From an uncultured Pseudomonadota bacterium (GTDB taxonomy: Bacteria; Pseudomonadota; Gammaproteobacteria; Burkholderiales; SG8-39): a stretch of DNA of 5,460 bases. Shown piece after piece: positions 1 to 5,208 of this stretch. Position 1 is the first letter of the stretch. Every line of letters starts with the position of its first letter. A program made the position numbers and the translations under genes. The DNA is taken from positions 1 through 5,460 of the forward strand of contig CAIPGJ010000058.1 in NCBI GenBank assembly GCA_903864555.1, written 5' to 3'. The notes beneath the pieces were generated by a model, which ran no database searches, was not told where the DNA came from, and saw only the letters and a program-made list of their open reading frames with translations.

Positions 1-185
1 AATTGCTCTATCTTCATCGCGCCCGGCTTTTGCAGGACCTCAGGGTGCCACCGGGCAACCAGCTCGAAGCGCTCAAGGGCGATCGGAAAGGGCAGCACAG
101 TATTCGTATCAACGATCAATGGCGGATCTGCTTCCGCTGGCAGGATGGGGATGCCCATGACGTCGAGATTGTTGACTATCACTGA
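1..185 (+). CDS. higB: HigB-type toxin of a type II toxin-antitoxin module (3' part; start lies outside the window)
   Basis: This is the C-terminal two thirds of a RelE/ParE-superfamily toxin of the HigB group. These proteins are small ribosome-associated mRNA endonucleases that stop translation when not bound by their antitoxin. The frame is open from the window edge (first whole codon at 3) to TGA at 183-185, about 60 residues. HigB proteins usually have about 92 residues, so roughly 30 N-terminal residues are missing. The diagnostic C-terminal block is intact: LEALKGDRKGQHSIRIND, then QWRICFRW, then a final acidic stretch ending in VEIVDYH. The basic and aromatic residues of these strands form the usual active-site face of the family. 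The TTG at 3-5 is not a credible start because homologues begin well upstream. The antitoxin gene follows after 9 bp, the toxin-first order typical of higBA. Family assignment is confident; mRNA cleavage is inferred from the family. Confidence 0.9.
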   Translation, partial: LLYLHRARLLQDLRVPPGNQLEALKGDRKGQHSIRINDQWRICFRWQDGDAHDVEIVDYH

Positions 186-188
186 GAG
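184..188 (+). promoter_or_regulatory. Ribosome binding site of higA
   Basis: GAGAG lies 6 nt before the ATG at 195 and overlaps the higB stop codon (TGA 183-185). The placement suggests that antitoxin translation is coupled to termination of the toxin reading frame. Confidence 0.5.
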
Positions 189-194
189 AACATC

Positions 195-494
195 ATGACC
201 AAGAAACGACTGGCTCCCATTCCTCCCGGCGAGATTCTGTATGAGGACTTCATGCTGCCGATGAATGTCAGCATCAACGGGCTGGCGCGCGCCATTGACG
301 TGCCACCCAACCGCATCAGCGCCATCATCAACGGTAAACGTGCAATCACTGCCGATACCGCCTTGCGCCTGGGCAAGTATTTCGGGGTTTCACCGGAGAT
401 CTGGCTTGATCTTCAGTCTGATTACGACCTGCGCCTGGTGCAGCAGACTGAGTGGCCGGGAATCGAGCCGCGCATATTGGTGCATGCGGCCTGA
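195..494 (+). CDS. higA: HigA-type antitoxin, XRE-family helix-turn-helix protein
   Basis: This 99-residue protein is the antitoxin partner of the upstream HigB. HigA proteins bind and neutralise the toxin and, with it, repress their own promoter. The N-terminus carries the family hallmark PIPPGEILYEDFMLP (residues 8-22). A five-helix XRE/Cro-type DNA-binding domain follows at about 26-62; its turn and recognition helix are LARAIDVPPNRISAIINGKR (30-49), then ITADTALRLGKYFG (51-64). The segment SPEIWLDLQSDYDL (66-79) is the conserved end of the HigA family domain. Length is normal for the family. ATG 195 is supported by GAGAG six bases upstream and by the N-terminal alignment to the family. 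It sits 9 bp after higB and 14 bp before the nucleotide pyrophosphohydrolase gene, so all three are probably co-transcribed from a promoter upstream of the window. Autoregulation is inferred from the family; no operator is visible because the promoter region is not included. Confidence 0.93.
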   Translation: MTKKRLAPIPPGEILYEDFMLPMNVSINGLARAIDVPPNRISAIINGKRAITADTALRLGKYFGVSPEIWLDLQSDYDLRLVQQTEWPGIEPRILVHAA

Positions 495-508
495 AGAAGC
501 GAAAATTC

Positions 509-868
509 ATGCTCACCCCCACCACCCTAGCCGACCTCCTCCAATTCCGCGCCGAGCGCAACTGGGAGCAGTTTCACAACTTCAAATCCCAGGCCATCTC
601 GCTTTCCCTGGAGGTGGCTGAACTGCTGGAGCATGTGCAATGGGCGAAAGACCATGAAGTCGAAGCGGCGATCAAGACGGCTGATGGCAAGGTGAAGCAT
701 GAGGTGGCGGAGGAGATTGCAGACATCGCCATGTATCTGAGCCTGCTGGTGAACGACCTGGGGCTCGATCTGGATGCGGCCGTGCAGCGCAAGCTGGCGA
801 TTAATCGGGAGCGCTATCCGGTGGGGAAGGCGGAGGGGCGGTCGACTAAGTATGACAAGCTGGGGTAG
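509..868 (+). CDS. MazG-superfamily nucleotide pyrophosphohydrolase, RS21-C6/dCTPP1-like
   Basis: This 119-residue all-alpha protein resembles the RS21-C6/dCTPP1 branch of the MazG superfamily. Such enzymes hydrolyse (deoxy)nucleoside triphosphates to monophosphate and pyrophosphate in the cytoplasm, often to clear non-canonical nucleotides. The family features are visible in order: FRAERNWEQFH (13-23), then the first metal-binding helix with ExxE at E35/E38 (SLEVAELLEHVQW, 33-45), then the second with ExxD at E69/D72 (EEIADIAMYL, 68-77), and the C-terminal KLAINRERYP (95-104). All four predicted Mg2+ ligands are present, so it should be active. ATG 509 is chosen because the conserved domain begins just after it. 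A longer frame from 452 would overlap higA by 43 bp with unrelated residues. The ribosome binding site is weak (GAAG-like, 494-499). It lies 14 bp after higA and is probably co-transcribed with the toxin-antitoxin pair. The exact nucleotide substrate cannot be told from the sequence. Confidence 0.9.
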   Translation: MLTPTTLADLLQFRAERNWEQFHNFKSQAISLSLEVAELLEHVQWAKDHEVEAAIKTADGKVKHEVAEEIADIAMYLSLLVNDLGLDLDAAVQRKLAINRERYPVGKAEGRSTKYDKLG

Positions 869-879
869 TCAAAAATTGT

Positions 880-891
880 ATTGATATCAAT
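880..891. promoter_or_regulatory. Perfect 12-bp palindrome, possible operator
   Basis: ATTGATATCAAT is a perfect palindrome. It is framed by a further inverted pair, AAATTG at 873-878 and CAATTT at 888-893, whose right half overlaps the palindrome. It overlaps the -35-like TTGATA of the promoter candidate at 882-909, as an operator would. No specific regulator is recognised, and short AT-rich palindromes also occur by chance. Confidence 0.3.
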
Positions 892-909
892 TTACGGAAT
901 AGCTATATT
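882..909 (+). promoter_or_regulatory. Candidate sigma-70 promoter
   Basis: TTGATA (882-887) and TATATT (904-909) are close matches to the -35 and -10 consensus and are separated by 16 bp. Transcription would start near 916. No protein gene lies downstream on this strand within the window; the transcript would run into the strong hairpin at 968-1003. AT-rich DNA often produces such matches, so this is only a candidate. Confidence 0.3.
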
Positions 910-967
910 ATTTTGTAAGTGTTAACGGGTTTATTGTTATCACGACTATGCTGGTTTCAGATGAAGC

Positions 968-1006
968 CCGCCCCCTCCCCTCGCTTCGCAAGGGAGGGGG
1001 CGGTTT
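968..1006 (+). terminator. Strong GC-rich hairpin, probable terminator or REP-like element
   Basis: CCGCCCCCTCCC (968-979) pairs perfectly over 12 bp with GGGAGGGGGCGG (992-1003) around a 12-nt loop. On the plus strand only TTT then GGTT follows, so the U-tract is poor. It lies 100 bp past the pyrophosphohydrolase gene and could end that operon's transcript. Such GC-rich stems also occur as dispersed intergenic repeats in proteobacteria, and the two roles are not exclusive. Confidence 0.45.
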
Positions 1007-1036
1007 GGTTGAGCCGCTGCAAAGCAAATCCCCCCG

Positions 1037-1051
1037 CTGGCCTTCGGCCAG
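1037..1051. repeat. Short inverted repeat (6-bp stem)
   Basis: CTGGCC (1037-1042) and GGCCAG (1046-1051) form a 6-bp stem around a TTC loop. It stands directly beside the hairpin at 1054-1075, so transcripts from either strand would fold into tandem stems here. Confidence 0.5.
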
Positions 1052-1053
1052 TC

Positions 1054-1075
1054 GGCCCCCTTTGACAAGGGGGTC
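1054..1075 (-). terminator. Hairpin downstream of the transport operon, possible terminator
   Basis: CCCCCTT (1056-1062) pairs with AAGGGGG (1067-1073) around a TGAC loop; the stem extends by a G-T and a G-C pair to 1054/1075. It lies about 155 bp past the stop of the solute-binding protein gene, read on the minus strand, and is followed by the second stem at 1037-1051. There is no U-tract, so classical intrinsic termination is uncertain. It may instead be part of a dispersed repeat, because half of it recurs at 1133. Confidence 0.35.
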
Positions 1076-1155
1076 AACCCCGGGCCTGCCAAACTTGCTG
1101 CCAATGCCATCCCCGGAAATTGACGAAGAGCCTTTGGCAAGGGGGTCAACCTCGG
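1061..1155. repeat. Imperfect direct repeat, two copies 72 bp apart
   Basis: The 23-bp units at 1061-1083 and 1133-1155 differ at only two positions (TTTGACAAGGGGGTCAACC versus TTTGGCAAGGGGGTCAACC in the first part). Weaker similarity continues past both units (GCCA-aa/gg-CTTG in each), which suggests duplication of a longer, now degraded element. Two copies only, so it is not an array. Confidence 0.7.
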
Positions 1156-1230
1156 CAGCCATGCCAGGCTTGTCGGCACCGCTCCCAGACATTCGGAGAA
1201 GAGCCGTGAACCGCATCGGCAATCCCAGGA

Positions 1231-2322
1231 CTATTTGCGGAAAGTCTTGTACCAGAGGTCACGATCCGGCGCCTGGGTCTTGGAAGCCTCCTCGACGCTC
1301 ATGCGGAACACCCGGTTCAAGGGCGGCAGCGCGATCCCCATCACCACGGGTGTCGGCACATCGGTCCTGGCCGGATAGTCACCCAGTTGCGAAAGCATCT
1401 GCTGGCCATACCTGGACATGGTCCAGTTGATGAAGAGTTTTGCCCCGGCCTTTTTCGAGGCACGCGTCTGGCCGATGAAGAAGTCCCATCCGGACAAGCC
1501 TTCTTCCGGAATGATGAAGTTCACCGGCGCCCCGGATTCCGCCTTGGCCACGCTGACCCGCGCCGGAATGACATGCCCGACGAGTATCTCCCCGCGCGCC
1601 AGACTGGTCAGCAATCCCGCAGCGGAGGTGTAGATGCGGGGGTTCTGCGCAGCATAGGCATTGAGATAGGGTTCGCCGAACTTCGACAGGGCAAACCTCG
1701 CCAGCGCTGCACTACTGCCCCCCGCGTCCACGCTGACGATGCCGACCCTGTTCCGCCATTTTGGATTGACCAGGTCCTTCCAGGATGTCGGGGTGTCGGC
1801 TCCCTTGACCAGTTCCGCATTGTGTCCCACGGTATAGACTGACGACGAATAGCGGTAGTAGTGGCCCTCCTTCGACACCTTGGCGTTGCCATCCAGGCGA
1901 GCATCGAAGGGCACACGATGGCTCTGATACACGCCTGCATCCTCCAGGGTCTTCACCGTGGGTGCGTCCGACATCCTGATCACGTCGGCCGCGAGCTTGT
2001 TCGCCCCGTGCTCGCTCAATACCCGCTCGCTGAGGCGGTTGACAACAAGCCGCACCATCTTGACCTCGACCCCGGTCTGCTCCTTGAACCGGTCGGTAAA
2101 CTGGCGCTCGTAGTCCTCCCCGGCGCTGGTATAGAGAACGATGCTGCCCTCGGACTTCGCTGCGGCCAGCAACTTCGCATCACCGATGGCCTCGCCATTG
2201 ATGATCAGCCCGTTGCGGGTATCGACGGTGGCACCCTTAGGCGCCCCCTGGCCGAAGGCGCCCGCACAGAACAACAGCAGGCCGATCGCCGCGACCCGAA
2301 TCCCTGCATGCCTGGATTTCAT
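1231..2322 (-). CDS. ABC importer periplasmic solute-binding protein (FbpA-like fold, substrate unknown)
   Basis: This 363-residue protein is an extracellular solute-binding protein of the type 2 periplasmic-binding class, grouped with the iron/putrescine-type binding proteins. It captures solute in the periplasm and hands it to the permease encoded just upstream. A signal peptide is clear: basic start (MKSRHAGIR), hydrophobic core at 10-23, likely signal-peptidase I cleavage after AFG at 22-24. Cys19 is not in a lipobox. The mature part begins the fold with LLAAAKSEGSIVLYTSAGED (51-70), then DVIRMSDAPTVKTLEDAGVY (113-132), SWKDLVNPKWRNRVGIV (180-196), LARGEILVGHVIPAR (241-255) and AKLFINWTMSRYGQQ (294-308). 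The ATG is set by a strong GAGGAGGAG just upstream; an extension to 2454 would run through the permease end. It follows the permease by 22 bp. The FbpA iron-binding tyrosine pair is not seen at the equivalent site (about 249-253), so ferric iron is doubtful. Confidence 0.9.
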   Translation of the reverse strand: MKSRHAGIRVAAIGLLLFCAGAFGQGAPKGATVDTRNGLIINGEAIGDAKLLAAAKSEGSIVLYTSAGEDYERQFTDRFKEQTGVEVKMVRLVVNRLSERVLSEHGANKLAADVIRMSDAPTVKTLEDAGVYQSHRVPFDARLDGNAKVSKEGHYYRYSSSVYTVGHNAELVKGADTPTSWKDLVNPKWRNRVGIVSVDAGGSSAALARFALSKFGEPYLNAYAAQNPRIYTSAAGLLTSLARGEILVGHVIPARVSVAKAESGAPVNFIIPEEGLSGWDFFIGQTRASKKAGAKLFINWTMSRYGQQMLSQLGDYPARTDVPTPVVMGIALPPLNRVFRMSVEEASKTQAPDRDLWYKTFRK

Positions 2323-2325
2323 GGT

Positions 2326-2335
2326 AACTCCTCCT
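2326..2335 (-). promoter_or_regulatory. Strong ribosome binding site of the solute-binding protein gene
   Basis: The minus strand reads GAGGAGGAG a few bases before the ATG at 2322. It decides the start and fits the need for a binding protein to be made in excess over the other transporter parts. Confidence 0.75.
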
Positions 2336-2344
2336 CGTCGTTGG

Positions 2345-4075
2345 TTATGGATGAAGCTTGACCGAACTGCCGAAATTGACCCGCCCCAATCGCAATGCCA
2401 GTGCGGACAGGATGAATATGATGGACGAGTAAACGATGCTGAGCGCCGCTGCACGCTGCAGCAATCCGTTCTCCAGGTCGTCGAAAATCGCGATGGACAA
2501 CAGTCTGGTGTCAGTGGTGAACAGAAACAGCGGCGCGCTCAACTCACGCATGCCCAGGAGCAGGAGCAACAGGAAGGTCGAGATCATCCCTACCTTCATC
2601 AGCGGCAGGGTCACATGCACCACCGCGCGTGCCGGGGATGCACCCAGCATGACGGCACTGTCCTCCAGGTCGCGATGGGTCTGCAGGATGGTCGAGGCCA
2701 CGCCCCGAAAAGCCTGCGGAACTTCGTGGGCGACGAACGCGACAATCAGCACCCAGATGGTTCCGTAGATGGGGATGGGCATGACCAGCCACGTCCACAG
2801 CAGGCCCATGCCGAACACGAGCGCCGGAACCGCCAGGGGCAGCATGGCCACGTACTCGATGGCCGAGCGTGCCGCCAGATTGGAGCGGTAGACGGTGTAA
2901 GCCAGGATGAATCCCAACAACACGCCCACCGAAGCCGAGGCAAGGCTGACCAGAACACTGTTCACCGCCGCCGCACGCACCAGACCTGAATTGAGCACTT
3001 CTCGAAACGCCCGCCCGGAAAAGGCTTCCGGATTCAGCAACTGCGCAAAACTGGGCAGGAACTGCGATTTCTGGACGCTCACCAGCAACAGCGTGGCCAT
3101 GGGAATCAGCACCGTTGCCGCAAAATACCCCATCGCCACTGCAAAAATCAGCCAGCGCATGCGGCCCAGGGCAATCTGGCGTGGCTTGACCCCCTTGCCG
3201 GTAATGGTGGTAAAGCTGCGCCGGATGATCAGCGAGCGTTGCACCAGCGTGATGGTGATGAGCACGACGGTGAGTGCAATGGCCACGGCAGCCGCCTCAT
3301 TGCCGCGAACCGGAAACGAGTTCATCAAGCGGAATATCAGGGTCGGCAGCGTTGGCACGTTGCCCGGCGTTCCGATGACCGCCGCCACCGCAAAGTTCTC
3401 GATTGAAAGCCCGAAGATCAGCACTGCCGATCCGGCGATGGCCGGAAGGACCAGGGGAAATGTCACCCTTCCGATGAGCTGGCCTAGCGGGGCACCATGG
3501 ATGCTCGCGGCATCCTCCAGGTCCGGGTTCATCATGGCAAGGGCGCCATGCACGAACAGGAAAGCGTAGGGTGCGTTATAGATAGCCAGAATGAAAGCGA
3601 GTCCGGGCAACCCATAGATGTTCACCGACCAGGCGATGCCAAGGTCGCGCATCAGAACATTGAAATAGCCCGCTGACGGTCCGGCGAGCACCACCCAGGC
3701 CAGTGCCCCGACATAAGATGGCAGGAACAGCGGCATGATCCCGGAAAAATAGATCAAGCGCCGTCCGGGCACATCCGTGCGCGCGGAGATGAAAGCAAGC
3801 AGGCCACCGATCAGGAGTGCGCCTGCCGACGCGCAGGCTGCCACAATGAGCGAATTGCGCAATGCCGCCAGTGCCTCGCCGCTGGCAAGGATGCCGAAAT
3901 TTCCGAGCGTAAGGTGTGAAAATCCGATGTTTCCCGGTCTGGGTATCTGAGTGGAAAATGCCGCCAGCGTGACGAACAGGATGGGCACCAGCACGAGCAC
4001 GCCCAGCAGAGCGAAAATCGCCGCCGGCACCGCAATCCGGCCCGGGTACGGAACCAAGGCCGGCGCCGCACTCAA
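2345..4075 (-). CDS. ABC importer permease, fused double-domain (FbpB-like)
   Basis: This 576-residue inner-membrane protein contains two complete permease domains, so one chain supplies the whole channel. About 12 hydrophobic segments can be seen, roughly six in 1-285 and six in 305-562, joined by a basic linker (about 279-307). Each half has the EAA-type cytoplasmic loop that docks on the ATPase: EDAASIHGAPLGQLIGRVTF (187-206) and EDSAVMLGASPARAVVHVTL (471-490). In each the conserved G is followed about ten residues on by the TFPL/TLPL end. This layout matches FbpB-type permeases of ferric-iron and related transporters, which are normally 500-580 residues. The start is TTG (4073-4075), backed by AGGAG seven bases upstream. 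It overlaps the ATPase stop by four bases (TTGA), a typical sign of translational coupling. The solute-binding protein gene follows by 22 bp. Substrate cannot be read from the permease. Confidence 0.92.
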   Translation of the reverse strand: MSAAPALVPYPGRIAVPAAIFALLGVLVLVPILFVTLAAFSTQIPRPGNIGFSHLTLGNFGILASGEALAALRNSLIVAACASAGALLIGGLLAFISARTDVPGRRLIYFSGIMPLFLPSYVGALAWVVLAGPSAGYFNVLMRDLGIAWSVNIYGLPGLAFILAIYNAPYAFLFVHGALAMMNPDLEDAASIHGAPLGQLIGRVTFPLVLPAIAGSAVLIFGLSIENFAVAAVIGTPGNVPTLPTLIFRLMNSFPVRGNEAAAVAIALTVVLITITLVQRSLIIRRSFTTITGKGVKPRQIALGRMRWLIFAVAMGYFAATVLIPMATLLLVSVQKSQFLPSFAQLLNPEAFSGRAFREVLNSGLVRAAAVNSVLVSLASASVGVLLGFILAYTVYRSNLAARSAIEYVAMLPLAVPALVFGMGLLWTWLVMPIPIYGTIWVLIVAFVAHEVPQAFRGVASTILQTHRDLEDSAVMLGASPARAVVHVTLPLMKVGMISTFLLLLLLGMRELSAPLFLFTTDTRLLSIAIFDDLENGLLQRAAALSIVYSSIIFILSALALRLGRVNFGSSVKLHP

Positions 4076-5169
4076 AATGCCACTCCTGCCGGAATGATGC
4101 TCACGTCCTCGGCGGGCACGACCACCATCACCGACTCCCCTGATTCAAGACGCGCCTCACTGCGCGGCCGGACCACGTCCAGCATCACGCCGCCTTGCAA
4201 CTCCATCCGGTAATTGACGCTGCCCCCCTGGAAGCTGGCGAGAAGCACCTGCGCGGGCAAGTGGTTGGCGCCGGGTACTTCGCCTGAGGCGATAGGCGCA
4301 ATGCGCAGGTCTTCGGCACGGATGCAGGCGCGCATCGGCCCGTCGGTGGCACCATGGACAAGTCCGCGGATCGCCAGTGCCGTCCCATCCAGCTGCGCCG
4401 TGGCATCGTCGGACCTGCGCTCGCCCAGGGTGCAGGCGAGTACATTGCGTACCCCGACGAACTCGGCGATGGCAGCCGTCGCCGGACGCCCGTAGATGTC
4501 CGCCGGGGAACCCAGCTGGACAATACGACCGCCCTGCATTACGGCGACCGAATCGGCCAGGGCAAATGCCTCGCTCTGGTCGTGTGTCACATAGATCCAG
4601 GTCATCTGCAGCCGCTGCTGGATCTGGCGCATTTCCATGCGCAGCCGATCGCGCAGGCGGGCGTCGAGGTTGGACAGCGGCTCATCCAGCAACAGGACGG
4701 CCGGCTCCATTACCAGGCTGCGTGCCAGAGCCACGCGCTGCATCTGCCCGCCGCTCAGCAGACTGGCCCCGCGACCGGACATCTCACTCATGCCTACCAT
4801 CGCCAGGGCTTCGCCGACCCGCTTGTCGATCGCCTCAGCCGGCAGGCTCTTCATCTTCAGCGAGAAGGCCACGTTCTCGAACACCGTGAGGTGCGGCCAG
4901 ATGGCATAGGACTGGAACACCATCCCGATATTGCGCCGATGCGGGGAGACGTTGACCCGCCGTGCACTGTCGAACACCGGCCTGCCATCGATCACGATTG
5001 ATCCCGCCGTAGGCCGTTCCAGGCCGGCCACACAACGCATGGCGCTGGTCTTGCCACAGCCAGAGGGCCCAAGCAAAACCAGCACCTGCCCCCTGGGAAC
5101 GGTCACGTCGAGATTGTCTACGGCAAGTTGCTCCCCGTAGTGCAAGCTCAGTCCGGCAACCTTGATCAT
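4072..5169 (-). CDS. ABC importer ATP-binding protein with C-terminal TOBE-like domain (FbpC/PotA-like)
   Basis: This 365-residue cytoplasmic ATPase powers the importer, presumably as a homodimer on the two EAA loops of the fused permease. All catalytic motifs are intact: Walker A GPSGCGKT (34-41), Q-loop Gln86 in VFQSYAIWPHLTVFENVAF (84-102), signature LSGGQMQRVALAR (138-150), Walker B VLLLDEP (158-164) with catalytic Glu163, D-loop SNLDA (166-170) and switch His196 (YVTHDQSEA). The region from about 240 to the end, including IRAEDLRI (283-290) and SVNYRMELQGG (317-327), is a TOBE-like regulatory/beta-barrel domain as in PotA, FbpC and MalK-type subunits. The length is usual for that group. 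The ATG has a strong AGGAGGG six bases upstream. The gene starts 39 bp after the crotonase gene and overlaps the permease gene by 4 bp. Function as an importer ATPase is confident; the substrate is not. Confidence 0.95.
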   Translation of the reverse strand: MIKVAGLSLHYGEQLAVDNLDVTVPRGQVLVLLGPSGCGKTSAMRCVAGLERPTAGSIVIDGRPVFDSARRVNVSPHRRNIGMVFQSYAIWPHLTVFENVAFSLKMKSLPAEAIDKRVGEALAMVGMSEMSGRGASLLSGGQMQRVALARSLVMEPAVLLLDEPLSNLDARLRDRLRMEMRQIQQRLQMTWIYVTHDQSEAFALADSVAVMQGGRIVQLGSPADIYGRPATAAIAEFVGVRNVLACTLGERRSDDATAQLDGTALAIRGLVHGATDGPMRACIRAEDLRIAPIASGEVPGANHLPAQVLLASFQGGSVNYRMELQGGVMLDVVRPRSEARLESGESVMVVVPAEDVSIIPAGVAF

Positions 5170-5208
5170 GGGCAGCCCTCCTGCGGCCGTTGGCGCGGTG
5201 CAGTCACG

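Larger units (their letters stand above)
869..1230. other. Gene-free region between convergent operons
   Basis: No credible gene lies in these 362 bp. The left part (869-960) is clearly AT-rich compared with the rest of the window and holds a 12-bp palindrome and a promoter-like sequence. The right part (961-1230) is GC-rich, with three hairpins and an imperfect 72-bp-spaced direct repeat. Open frames crossing the region are shaped by the repeats (for example repeated DPLxKG-like peptides on the minus strand) and have no recognisable domain or ribosome binding site. Because both flanking operons point into it, it should contain their transcription ends. Confidence 0.75.

Noticed and set aside
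3..5. TTG at 3 as the start of HigB
   Set aside because: It would remove about a third of the toxin; the frame is open to the window edge, so the gene is simply cut by the window.
452..508. Longer version of the pyrophosphohydrolase starting at 452
   Set aside because: The added 19 residues overlap higA coding sequence and do not resemble the family; the conserved domain begins right after ATG 509.
1061..1155. CRISPR-like repeat
   Set aside because: There are only two imperfect copies, at wide spacing, and no cas genes or further units.
908..1222. Minus-strand open frame of about 104 codons across the intergenic region
   Set aside because: It lacks a recognisable domain and ribosome binding site; its internal peptide repeats come from the DNA direct repeat at 1061/1133.
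948..1430. Plus-strand open frame across the intergenic region
   Set aside because: It is low-complexity Pro/Ser/Arg-rich, overlaps the binding-protein gene in antisense and is explained by GC-rich repeats.
2250..2322. Lipoprotein signal (Cys19 in the binding protein)
   Set aside because: The residues before Cys19 (LLF) do not fit a lipobox, and a normal signal-peptidase I site follows.
2323..2454. Longer version of the solute-binding protein starting at 2454
   Set aside because: It would overlap the end of the permease gene and bury the signal peptide behind 44 unrelated residues; ATG 2322 has a strong ribosome binding site and an ideal signal peptide.
2141..2989. Long plus-strand open frame opposite the permease and binding-protein genes
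   Set aside because: It is Gln/His/Arg-rich with no domain, and is a shadow of two well-supported minus-strand genes in GC-rich DNA.
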